Source: Capitulum mitella (taxonomy: Eukaryota > Arthropoda > Thecostraca > Pollicipedomorpha > Pollicipedidae). From it: DNA of 64,000 bases. The stretch covers positions 4,970,685 through 5,034,684 of the forward strand of contig CP099848.1 of the NCBI GenBank assembly GCA_030062745.1, read 5' to 3'. Position 1 is the first letter of the stretch. The number at the start of each line of letters is the position of its first letter. Both the position numbers and the translations under genes were made by a program. Below, piece by piece: positions 60,201 through 64,000 of this stretch. The notes beneath the pieces are model-generated. The model saw only the letters and a list, made by a program, of their open reading frames with translations, was not told the DNA's origin and did no database searches.

Positions 60201-62318
60201 CGATAACCTGCTGGCCCCGGCGCTGTCTTTGCGGCAGATGACCGCATCGTGGAAATGGGCTGTTGGGGTGGTCACCCGTGGGGCGCGTCGTTCGGAGGGC
60301 CGAGCTGGATAAGGCTGCTCCCCCGGCTGCCGTTCTGATGCGAACTGTCGGAATAAACTTTGTGTGCTCATGCATCATGCAGTTGTTCGTTCGTATGGCA
60401 GTGGGTCTCCGTCGTGTGCATAAGCAATGTTGTTCGCGAAAGCTTTCGGTGCACATCATGCTAACTGTGAGTTAAATAAAGCGAATTGGCTCGTAACTTT
60501 CGTTAGCTGAAAGCAAGAGTTGCCATTCTGGAAAACAAACGTCTGTGCTGGGCTTTATAAAACCATGAACTTCATGCAGGAGAACGTGATGTTTCTGTAA
60601 TGGCCATCACTTCAAAGTTGACTGCGAATGCAGCCCATGCTTTCAAACCAGATCATGCTTGGCCTTGGCTGAGCATAGTATCTGATGCTGTCCGTTACTG
60701 TTTGGAACCGTTCTGCAGTCCATGTTGCCAGCAAAATTTTCGAGGGGAAAGGACTGCCACCAAAAATGAAATATTTATTTGTAAAAAAGATGTTTTTCCA
60801 CGTATGACGGCACCTATAGCAGACGCGACTTTTTCACGTGGAAATTTTAAACATCAAACTCATTCTGATTGGCATGGCTTGAAGCAAAGCCGTACTCATT
60901 TACTACCCTGTGCTGTATCACTGAGAAATCAGTTGGTGATCGCAGCCAATTAAGGTCCCATAAAACCGAAATGTTTCCGGCTTTTTGCATTCAAACGGAA
61001 ATCCCTTCCGTCCAAAACCACCAGAAATAGAGCAAGGGTCGCGCGGGCGGAATTTTAAGCACGTGACGCACCCAGCTGGTGTAGATATTCCCGCCTCGGT
61101 CCGTCGATTAACCCGCAGGCCCTGCTTTACGGCTATTTGAACGCATCGCCGCGGCCGGCTCAACGCGCCGCCTCTCGAATCGCGTCCAGCCGACCGGCGC
61201 TCAATGCCGCGGGCCTGGCCAATCTATGTGGAGCCCGATAAGACGGCGGCTAAGTGCCCGGCTAAGTGCACTCGATTATTGCCGCCACACGTCTTTTTGC
61301 GCGGCCGGAGCCGGTGTGGCGTCGGTGTCGGACGCTCGGCATGTTGTCTGGAGCTCATCACGCGGCGGGTGTGCCGGCCGGGGCCGGGGCGCGGCCGGCA
61401 TTTGTCTTCGTTAGCGCGGGCTGATGCGTGTGGCTTGTAGGTCACGACAGGGTGAGAGGCGCCGGTCTGTCATTACCGGGGCAGACCAGTCTTCGCCAGC
61501 TCGGTTTTTGCGCCCCGATGGCGTGTTGGTTAGCGTAATGGGGGAACTACTTGTGTACGTCCCGCTTTGTTGCGATCAGAAATGATGAATGCAAGGTGCA
61601 TGGAAAACGTGCTGTCAGCTGCGCGTAACTGCACCGCCTCTGGCACTGTAGTTCAGACGTGTATCGTGGGCCAACGCTTGCCTGTTTTTGCATAATGGTC
61701 AAGTGGCACATCGCAGTAACAGTGCGCCAGTTTACGCCGGGACAGCCATGTTTCGTTGGATAATGTTTGTTCTAGCTTTAGACAGTCAAAATGTACACTG
61801 CCGAATGATTCTTATGAGCTGCAAAGAAGACGAATTTTAGGAAGATGATATGACTGAAACATTTTCGCCATAAACTTTCTAAACGCTTTTCGGAAATAAC
61901 ACGCATAAACCAAGCAAACTTCAATTTACATGCTCCCACTCTTGTGTAGGGTGTAATTATTGTTGTTAAGCGCGGCGTGCACGTTTCCTGCCACCCTCGC
62001 TGCCGACAGCAGGTGTTTTATGGCTTCCGTAACTGTGCGCTGTCGGTCGGCTGCGCCGGATGGCCCACCGCGCCCGCGGCAGCACCAGGCCAGTTTCCCC
62101 GGCCCGCGACCTCGGCGCCCGAGGTGGGACCCGAGCTGGGACGGAGACGAAGGGGTCGCGGGCCGTCGTGCCCGCTGGGAGGGCTGACGAGCGGTCCGCT
62201 CTCGCCGGCAGCTGCCGATAAGACGGCGGCCATCAGCAGGCGGAACAGCACGGCCGGCCGGCCCGGCGGTGGCCCGCTGCCTTGGCTGCTGCCGCTCGCC
62301 TGTCTGCTGGCCAGATAG
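2295..62318 (+). CDS. Dpr-like (zig-8-like) two-immunoglobulin-domain cell-surface protein, complete six-exon gene
   Basis: Spliced model: 2295-2358, 14219-14364, 31035-31196, 47912-48049, 59904-60117, 62212-62318; 831 nt, 276 residues and a TAG stop. All five introns are GT-AG with agreeing phases (1,0,0,0,1). Residues 1-17 are a signal peptide. Ig1 spans about 48-140 with Cys61, Trp73 and Cys123; its WVRRRDWHIL and NGTYECQ motifs are typical of Dpr proteins. Ig2 spans about 144-240 with Cys166, Trp180 and Cys225. Residues 263-275 are hydrophobic and end the protein, as in GPI-anchored or tail-anchored Dprs. N-glycosylation sequons lie at Asn48, Asn205 and Asn253. Family members act at the neuronal surface and bind DIP Ig proteins to match synaptic partners; that role is known for the family and inferred here. 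Which Dpr paralogue this is cannot be told. Introns are about 11.9, 16.7, 16.7, 11.9 and 2.1 kb. Confidence 0.88.
2359..6285. other. Intron 1, first part: no gene recognised
   Basis: Mostly AT-rich sequence. It includes a short TAAAACG triplication near 2796-2818 and a (TTTTA) run at 3804-3825. The 4346-4711 frame resembles no known protein. From about 4850 to 6240 the text has the style of old dispersed repeats, with several TGACC/GGTCA motifs, but no ends could be defined. Confidence 0.45.
6286..7501 (+). mobile_element. piggyBac-type MITE, copy 1
   Basis: The element is 6290-7497 (1208 bp), flanked by TTAA at 6286-6289 and 7498-7501. Its ends CCCTATTCCCGG and CCGGGAATAGGG are inverted repeats; TTAA target sites with CCC/GGG termini are the signature of piggyBac-superfamily elements. 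G/C tracts forming imperfect palindromes sit inside each end (about 6333-6357 and 7458-7486). No transposase frame is present, so it is non-autonomous. It carries TGACCT half-sites at 6834, 6841, 6851 and 6861. Three other copies lie in this gene. Taken as the + orientation reference. Confidence 0.85.
7502..9736. other. Intron 1, middle: no gene recognised
   Basis: AT-rich intronic sequence. The short overlapping frames near 8345-8957 have no family resemblance. No repeat boundary, splice-supported exon or RNA gene was identified. Confidence 0.45.
9737..10423. repeat. Diverged two-copy tandem duplication, period about 336 bp
   Basis: Unit 1 is about 9737-10072 and unit 2 about 10073-10423. 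Matching landmarks occur in the same order in both: tctcaaa near the start, caggggagggc or taggggagggc (9766 and 10104), aatttaga, aggttttaacctaga, cggtttaatttc and gattac. Substitutions and small indels are many, so the duplication is old. No coding sense was found. Confidence 0.75.
10424..14218. other. Intron 1, last part: two GC-rich islands, no gene recognised
   Basis: GC-rich, CpG-rich islands lie at about 10990-11500 and 13140-13880. In both, several frames on both strands stay open for 60-240 codons, as expected when stop codons are rare by composition. None shows a domain or splice support. They could be regulatory islands of the Dpr-like gene, or an alternative promoter for a transcript starting at exon 2. 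The stretch 11520-13100 is AT-rich and featureless. Confidence 0.45.
14219..14364 (+). CDS. Coding exon 2: His/Tyr-rich lead-in and first half of Ig1
   Basis: The acceptor gcgttttcag ends at 14218. The two first bases complete a Gly codon begun in exon 1. Residues 23-38 contain four His and five Tyr (QYHYHAHYAY). The A and B strands of Ig1 follow, with the sequon Asn48 and VLEGDAAVLRC carrying Cys61. The donor caag|gtcagc at 14365 leaves phase 0. The exon is 146 nt, not a multiple of three, so skipping it would break the frame. A second in-frame gt at 14353 (gggtgaac) is possible but would remove the residues that lead into the conserved SWVRRRD motif. Confidence 0.82.
14365..16188. other. 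Intron 2, first part: no gene recognised
   Basis: Mixed-composition intronic sequence after exon 2. The minus-strand frame at 15110-15430 has no family resemblance. A tRNA B-box-like string at 15372 lacks a matching A-box and fold. Confidence 0.45.
16189..17405 (-). mobile_element. piggyBac-type MITE, copy 2 (reverse orientation)
   Basis: The element is 16193-17401, flanked by TTAA at 16189-16192 and 17402-17405. It is the reverse complement of the copy at 6290-7497 along its whole length, with the same terminal CCCTATTCCCGG inverted repeats and the same sub-terminal G/C tracts (C run near 17346-17360). Similarity by eye is very high, so it is recent. Two of its four AGGTCA half-sites are mutated (16841, 16848). 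Confidence 0.85.
17640..18510 (+). pseudogene. Fossil of a non-LTR retrotransposon ORF1-like protein
   Basis: Across shifting + frames the segment gives a charged coiled-coil stretch (about 17690-17780, LKGEFDKLRGDMKYLEKRIEE), a low-complexity Pro/Ala-rich zone, a block NLIKYAFPGIVVGKADIACA (about 18115-18175) with a following LCRYVKPG, and RNGKVFLRFAKHG at about 18430-18470. The order coiled coil, middle domain, then a terminal GK-V/I-F-V-R motif is that of LINE ORF1 proteins. Frameshifts and stops separate the blocks. Assignment is by motif memory only. It may be the first half of the LINE continued at 24316, split by the LTR element. Confidence 0.42.
18543..18836 (+). repeat. 5' LTR (outer end truncated or diverged)
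   Basis: It matches 23490-23786 over its length: shared landmarks include cgccgctgcatccgcccctg, ggagtgcacgcgttta and gaatcacgac at the inner end. Similarity stops before 18543, although the right-hand LTR may extend further to the left. Confidence 0.72.
18912..19740 (+). pseudogene. gag: Broken gag of the LTR element
   Basis: ATG at 18912 starts MSEVETLSALLVQQ, a glutamine-rich helical start usual for this Gag group. The middle part (about 19139-19270) reads in a different frame from its flanks, so two frameshifts are present. The original frame has TAG at 19242 and TGA at 19422. The capsid-like end (19425-19610) reads RFRDRVMCGVRDEE and LTLQTAVDICRAPEN, a clear Gag match. No intact CCHC knuckle was seen. 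Confidence 0.75.
19741..23200 (+). pseudogene. pol: Broken pol (RT, RNase H, integrase) of the LTR element
   Basis: A protease could not be recognised between 19741 and 20700. Reverse transcriptase is seen at 20775-20969 (VRLCVDLTRLNRYV, then TTLDAAMGYFQVPI). The RT catalytic core downstream is lost in frameshifts. RNase H-like sequence lies at about 21480-21800 (GFALLQCHGDAWRLAQCGSR). Integrase remains lie at 22139-22490 (HQGIEGMKHLARLCVFWPG, with one Cys of the zinc site lost), at about 22600-22700 (LRADGGPQLTSGF), and a C-terminal part at 23019-23200 (DLQDTAAGRWDRTDVVVGIG). Frames change between segments, so it is clearly non-functional. Confidence 0.82.
22511..22558. repeat. (AGGTC)n pentamer array inside the integrase relic
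   Basis: Ten tandem five-base units of AGGTC, slightly interrupted in the middle (gcgtcacgtc). The array lies between integrase segments and interrupts the coding similarity. Confidence 0.8.
23490..23786 (+). repeat. 3' LTR (portion matching the 5' LTR)
   Basis: Direct repeat of 18543-18836, ending in gaatcacgac. The full LTR may start near 23357 (TGTAACG), directly after the pol relic, but that part has no recognisable partner in the 5' copy. Confidence 0.72.
23787..24315. other. Segment between LTR element and LINE
   Basis: No firm similarity. One + frame (24089-24170) gives a CHCFVCNNCAKNH cysteine/histidine cluster, possibly a zinc-knuckle relic of LINE ORF1 or chance. Confidence 0.3.
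24316..27760 (+). mobile_element. Decayed LINE (APE endonuclease plus reverse transcriptase)
   Basis: Relics in order: endonuclease from about 24393, with VDVYGPDEDNPNF, AGDFN at 24711-24725 and a QARLDYF motif near 24890-24910; a connector (25285-25470); reverse transcriptase with SLDIEDAFSAVDW at about 25974-26012 and AYADD at 26291-26305; a thumb region with LKPNISKTEASWVG; and a C-terminal CNRC cysteine-histidine motif at about 27556-27615. This is an endonuclease-type non-LTR element, closest in feel to the L1/Tx1 group, though the clade is uncertain. Frameshifts and stops make it non-functional. The 3' end may extend to an A-rich tail near 28016. Confidence 0.82.
27131..27193. repeat. 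(CACG)n microsatellite
   Basis: Tandem CACG tetramers with a few CGCG and CGTA interruptions, lying within the 3' part of the LINE relic. Confidence 0.9.
27761..31034. other. Intron 2, last part: AT array, then GC-rich island before exon 3
   Basis: A low-complexity TTAT/TATA stretch lies at about 28336-28430. From about 29040 the composition turns GC-rich, with a CpG-rich island at 30180-30500 open in many frames on both strands. None has a recognisable domain. No other gene was seen. Confidence 0.45.
31035..31196 (+). CDS. Coding exon 3: second half of Ig1
   Basis: The acceptor ctcttgttacag ends at 31034, and the donor CAG|gtacgt begins at 31197; both are strong and phase 0. The exon encodes residues 71-124, including Trp73 and the family hallmark ISWVRRRDWHIL, then YINDDRF, the EWNLHI strand and ADNGTYECQ with Cys123. 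This is the most diagnostic exon for the Dpr family. At 162 nt it could be skipped in frame, which would delete most of Ig1. The reading frame stays open through the donor into the 21-bp minisatellite that follows. Confidence 0.9.
31288..31655 (+). repeat. 21-bp coding-frame minisatellite next to exon 3
   Basis: Seventeen full 21-bp units (31288-31644) of the type ggggtcagccagatccgtcca and a partial one follow exon 3 by 91 bases. Variant units recur: gaggtcggt-type units lie at 31372, 31477 and 31582, exactly five units (105 bp) apart, which shows a higher-order repeat. Because 21 is a multiple of three and the unit has no stop, all three + frames stay open. The frame continuous with exon 3 repeats a seven-residue RPDPFRG-like motif. 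Confidence 0.95.
31973..33243 (+). mobile_element. piggyBac-type MITE, copy 4 (old, diverged)
   Basis: It aligns by eye with the copy at 6290-7497 in the same orientation: ttctattcccg at the left, the gagatctcgagaac block at 32047, the gcctgaatcgagagg block at 32252, and agaatagggttaa at the right, with TTAA at 33240-33243. The left TTAA is mutated. It has many substitutions and an internal TA/TG/TC microsatellite expansion at 32757-32822. It is the oldest of the four copies. Confidence 0.75.
32757..32822. repeat. Compound (TA)n(TG)n(TA)n(TC)n microsatellite
   Basis: A run of TA dinucleotides, then TG, then TA, then TC, all inside the old MITE copy. The corresponding place in other copies has only the short seed tatatat. 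Confidence 0.92.
33244..36993. other. Intron 3, between MITE copies: no gene recognised
   Basis: Mostly AT-rich intronic DNA, with short GC-richer patches at 33590-33900 and 35400-35720. Short frames such as 34918-35178 (minus) and 36643-36930 (plus) have no known relatives. AT-rich simple sequence occurs at 36540-36660. Confidence 0.45.
36994..37310. repeat. G14 tract followed by degenerate GC-rich tandem repeat
   Basis: A run of 14 G at 36994-37007 opens the block. It is followed by loosely repeated segments of roughly 25-35 bases built on aggGGCCtcCTgTAGC and aaagggg-like words. The unit is too diverged for exact borders. A C-rich run closes it near 37300-37322. Confidence 0.6.
37449..38660 (-). 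mobile_element. piggyBac-type MITE, copy 3 (reverse orientation)
   Basis: The element is 37453-38656 (1204 bp), flanked by TTAA at 37449-37452 and 38657-38660, with intact CCCTATTCCCGG inverted termini. It has the same orientation as copy 2 and high similarity to copies 1 and 2. It keeps four perfect AGGTCA half-sites at 38079, 38089, 38099 and 38106, and a second cluster near 37790-37805. Confidence 0.85.
45244..45334. repeat. (TA)n microsatellite
   Basis: Long TA dinucleotide run interrupted by acaaca and acacatacac. Confidence 0.93.
47371..47442. repeat. 24-bp unit repeated three times
   Basis: Three adjacent 24-base units at 47371, 47395 and 47419, sharing ccgctgtgtcacgttacgtt with a few changes. 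They end about 470 bases before exon 4. Confidence 0.85.
47912..48049 (+). CDS. Coding exon 4: end of Ig1 and start of Ig2
   Basis: The acceptor catctccctccggcag ends at 47911. Residues 125-170 begin VTDGEQVLSTFIHLRV (last strand of Ig1), then the linker KRPRAVIQGAP, then Ig2 strands with GSTFSLRC carrying Cys166. This matches the Dpr layout in which the strand after YxCQ runs into a short V-P-A-I linker. The donor GAG|gtgggc at 48050 is weaker than the others but in phase 0. At 138 nt the exon is a multiple of three. Confidence 0.87.
48050..51171. other. Intron 4, first part: no gene recognised
   Basis: GC-rich to about 49320, with overlapping open frames on both strands (48469-48999 plus, 48952-49403 minus) that show no domain. 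From 49500 to 51170 it is mixed, with no clear repeats or exons. Confidence 0.45.
51172..52375 (+). pseudogene. piggyBac transposase-derived pseudogene
   Basis: In + frames that shift several times the segment shows an acidic N-terminal stretch (51265-51355, NLPPEEVVSDDNEADDN), then PFEELFDADGLEHIRRKTV at about 51560-51622, as in PGBD proteins. Then come LNSYLHIQDNSNGQ at about 51808-51855, a VEVLNEPFGNFGI block at about 51885-51930, GKPIRFGY at about 52010-52035, and YRLGLYCGREIRPELQ with PLGSRMVL at 52067-52150. This order matches the DDE_Tnp_1_7 domain of piggyBac transposases. The middle catalytic part is partly missing or unrecognisable, and stops abound. No TTAA-flanked ends were found. 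Confidence 0.72.
52376..59903. other. Intron 4, last part: GC-rich islands, no gene recognised
   Basis: The piggyBac relic may run on to about 52600, but no motif is clear. GC-rich islands lie at 52930-53500, 54900-55290 and 57900-58700. The plus frame 58143-58868 (241 codons) and the minus frame 56989-57480 (163 codons, cysteine-rich) show no recognised domain. The region 55400-57800 is AT-rich. A perfect 10-bp hairpin lies at 58417-58440. Confidence 0.42.
53001..53312. repeat. Degenerate GC-rich tandem repeat, unit about 70-80 bp
   Basis: The phrase gtccccaga recurs at 53128, 53210 and 53281. Each is followed by a C-rich run, and the first two are preceded by ggaccctg. A weaker first unit has tccccgggctatat at 53001, echoed by cgggctatatt at 53223. 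Units have diverged in length. Confidence 0.55.
59904..60117 (+). CDS. Coding exon 5: most of Ig2
   Basis: The acceptor ctgtccgtgcgccgcag ends at 59903. Residues 171-241 carry Trp180 (TVSWSRDG), a GGLSVNT strand, the sequon Asn205 in QNTTSELTL, and VSADNSGVYEC with Cys225, followed by the G strand VKLFVDN. Cys-to-Cys spacing in Ig2 is 59 residues, normal for this Ig type. The donor aacg|gtgagt at 60118 is strong and leaves phase 1. The exon lies in a GC-rich pocket and uses codons like exons 3 and 4. Confidence 0.88.
60118..62211. other. Intron 5
   Basis: Intron of 2.1 kb between Ig2 and the C-terminal exon. A GC-rich island lies at about 61030-61450 and another covers 62030-62440, including exon 6. 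The frame 60600-60953 resembles nothing known. Confidence 0.5.
62212..62318 (+). CDS. Coding exon 6: C-terminal hydrophobic tail and stop
   Basis: The acceptor ctctcgccggcag ends at 62211; its first two bases complete an Ala codon. Residues 243-276 start ADKTAAISRRNSTAG, resembling the conserved post-Ig2 segment of several Dprs, then a Gly/Pro-rich spacer and the hydrophobic end PLPWLLPLACLLAR before TAG at 62316. The short terminal hydrophobic stretch fits a GPI-attachment signal better than a full membrane span. The exon sits in a GC island where chance open frames are common. Support rests on the matching phase, the good acceptor and the family-like tail, so it is less certain than exons 2-5. 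Confidence 0.72.
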
Positions 62319-64000
62319 TGGCGACGCCGCCGCGGGGTGAGTGGTGGCCGTCCGTCGCCGGCGCGGCCCGGCAGGCGTGTTGACGCCGCCCGGCCGCAGA
62401 CGGTGAGTTGTGTTGACACCGGGAGGCGGGGGTGATGCAGTGCTGCAGCGGGCCTGGGCTGTATCGTCACCGGTAGCGCGGTAACCGATTGTTACACGGG
62501 CCTGTGAGTTGCCGCGCCACCCTGCTGAAGCGAGGACGGCATGCACAGCTCACATAAAAAGGCTTCTGCAATGCTCAGACTCCCGGAAAGCTTTCACAAA
62601 TCCTGTGCATACCTCATAATGCCACCACTTTTCACATTTCTCCCATTTTAATGTAGGTTTATCTAGGCACGCGGACTTTTACTCGGTTTTCCGGAGAGTT
62701 TTCCAAGTCTGATATCTTGCTGCCACGCGATCTGCCAATTGCCGGGAAGCACTACTGCAAACAATGAGCGGATGGTGTTCATAGTTGAAATCCAGCGCCG
62801 GAGTCGCAAAACAGCAAATGCCGAACCCGACCTGGAGCTTGTTTTCGTTCTGAACATACGTATCCCATGCTGTTTATGAACGCTAACGTGTATGACTAAA
62901 CGGCCTTAAACTGAACATGGCAGTAAATGTAAATGCGAATAAACTAGTAAAATCGCAGTGAACTAGAACAAATGTTAAAGCTGTTTTGAAAACTCTTCTG
63001 TTGTGGAAAAGACGTTTTTGTGGTCGTTTTAATCTGACTGGTGCTGTCGATTGAGATCATCCATATTAAGAACTCATGATTGTTTGAGAAGCCTTGGTTA
63101 CTTAGGATTTCGAAACATGGCCTCCGGCCTATAATAATGGCAGCGACAAAATATCTTGGAACAGCCTTTGGAACGCAGCTTGGCGTGAGAACTTTTCGTG
63201 CGATAACAAACCGAATTTCTACTCTCTCGAAACTCTCCTTTCGGAACACTCCAAATGTCTGTGAAACTAGGAGAATACGTCAATGAGTATCTGCAGGGGT
63301 GAATGATAGAACCATTAGTCATATATGAGTCCCTACAATAGTTTTTTTTCTGCGACTTATGTCCAGCAGGCAGCACATTAAGCAGTCTTCGAGCGTAGGA
63401 TGAGGAGGCGGTTTCTGCAATTGAGGCCCTTCCTTCCTGCTATTCCTATGCTGTCTATTTTCTTCGGACCCGTTGTCTCCTTTCACTTTATGACGCAGTA
63501 CAAATTTTACTGTATGACGCACAAATCGGGACCACTTCCGTGCCCCCTCCCCGCAGCCCTAACCCTTTCCAACCGCGTCTCTAAAGCCTGTAAATATTGG
63601 CTTACTGCGATACGGTAATTACTGTTCTGGTCCGCGATACACGGGGAGAATTGCATGGCTACCGAACGGGAGCTGGTGTGAGCGATTGCAATCTGAGACC
63701 GAGTTGAGGCAGTTCAGACGTTGAGTTAGGTCAACTTTCAAATTGGGCTTTACCGTGAGGAGAAAAGTTGCTGCACCAGGGAGTGGTAGGAAATAGCAGA
63801 CACCCAACCTGTCCATTCAGCAAATCAGTTTACCCCCGGTTTCAGGAGTTTAGTTTGCCCGCACAACCCGTCCTGGCGGGAACATCCGGCGACCTTTCTG
63901 CCGGAGGGGAGGGGCCGGCCGCCGCCTGCGCCGGGCCCGGGCGGCGGATCTCTGTATTCGCTCGCGGCGCAAGGCTCATCGTGCGCGAACTGCCAGGACC
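62319..64000. other. 3' untranslated and downstream sequence
   Basis: Follows the stop codon. GC-rich until about 62440, then AT-rich with a candidate AATAAA at 62938. Minus-strand and plus-strand frames at 62944-63376 overlap and have no family resemblance. The last 140 bases turn strongly GC-rich again. Confidence 0.45.
62938..62943 (+). promoter_or_regulatory. Candidate polyadenylation signal
   Basis: This is the first AATAAA hexamer downstream of the stop codon, about 620 bases after it. Its use is inferred from position only. Confidence 0.25.

Overview
The window looks like arthropod, probably crustacean, nuclear DNA. A barnacle-type genome would fit, but that is inference from gene family and repeat content; no species marker is present. 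It is almost entirely one large split gene on the + strand. Its coding exons are short, lie in GC-richer pockets and are separated by introns of 2 to 17 kb. No bacterial-style operon, tRNA, rRNA or CRISPR array is seen.

The gene reads as a complete two-Ig-domain cell-surface protein of the Dpr family (defective proboscis extension response; often called zig-8-like in arthropod annotations). Six coding exons at 2295-2358, 14219-14364, 31035-31196, 47912-48049, 59904-60117 and 62212-62318 join with consistent splice phases into 831 nt, which is 276 residues plus a stop. The product has a signal peptide, a His/Tyr-rich lead-in, Ig1 (Cys61-Cys123), Ig2 (Cys166-Cys225) and a hydrophobic C-terminus. 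A splice acceptor just before the start codon implies at least one 5' untranslated exon upstream.

The introns carry the rest. Intron 1 holds a piggyBac-type MITE (6290-7497) and a diverged 336-bp tandem duplication (9737-10423). Intron 2 holds a second MITE (16193-17401), a LINE ORF1-like fossil (about 17640-18510), a decayed Ty3/gypsy LTR retrotransposon (18543-23786) and a decayed LINE with endonuclease and reverse transcriptase (about 24316-27760). Intron 3 holds a 21-bp minisatellite directly after exon 3 (31288-31655), an old MITE copy (31973-33239), a younger one (37453-38656), a degenerate GC-rich repeat and TA arrays. Intron 4 holds a piggyBac transposase pseudogene (about 51172-52375). 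GC-rich islands without recognisable genes occur near 11.0-11.5, 13.1-13.9, 30.2-30.5, 41.6-43.0, 53.0-53.5, 57.9-58.7 and 61.0-62.4 kb.

The points most worth following are: the full gene model; the four related MITEs, of which two keep an array of four AGGTCA-type half-sites spaced DR4-DR4-DR1; the opposite orientation of similar MITEs on either side of exon 2, which could drive circular RNA or exon skipping; and the uninterrupted reading frame from exon 3 through the donor into a 7-residue coding minisatellite.
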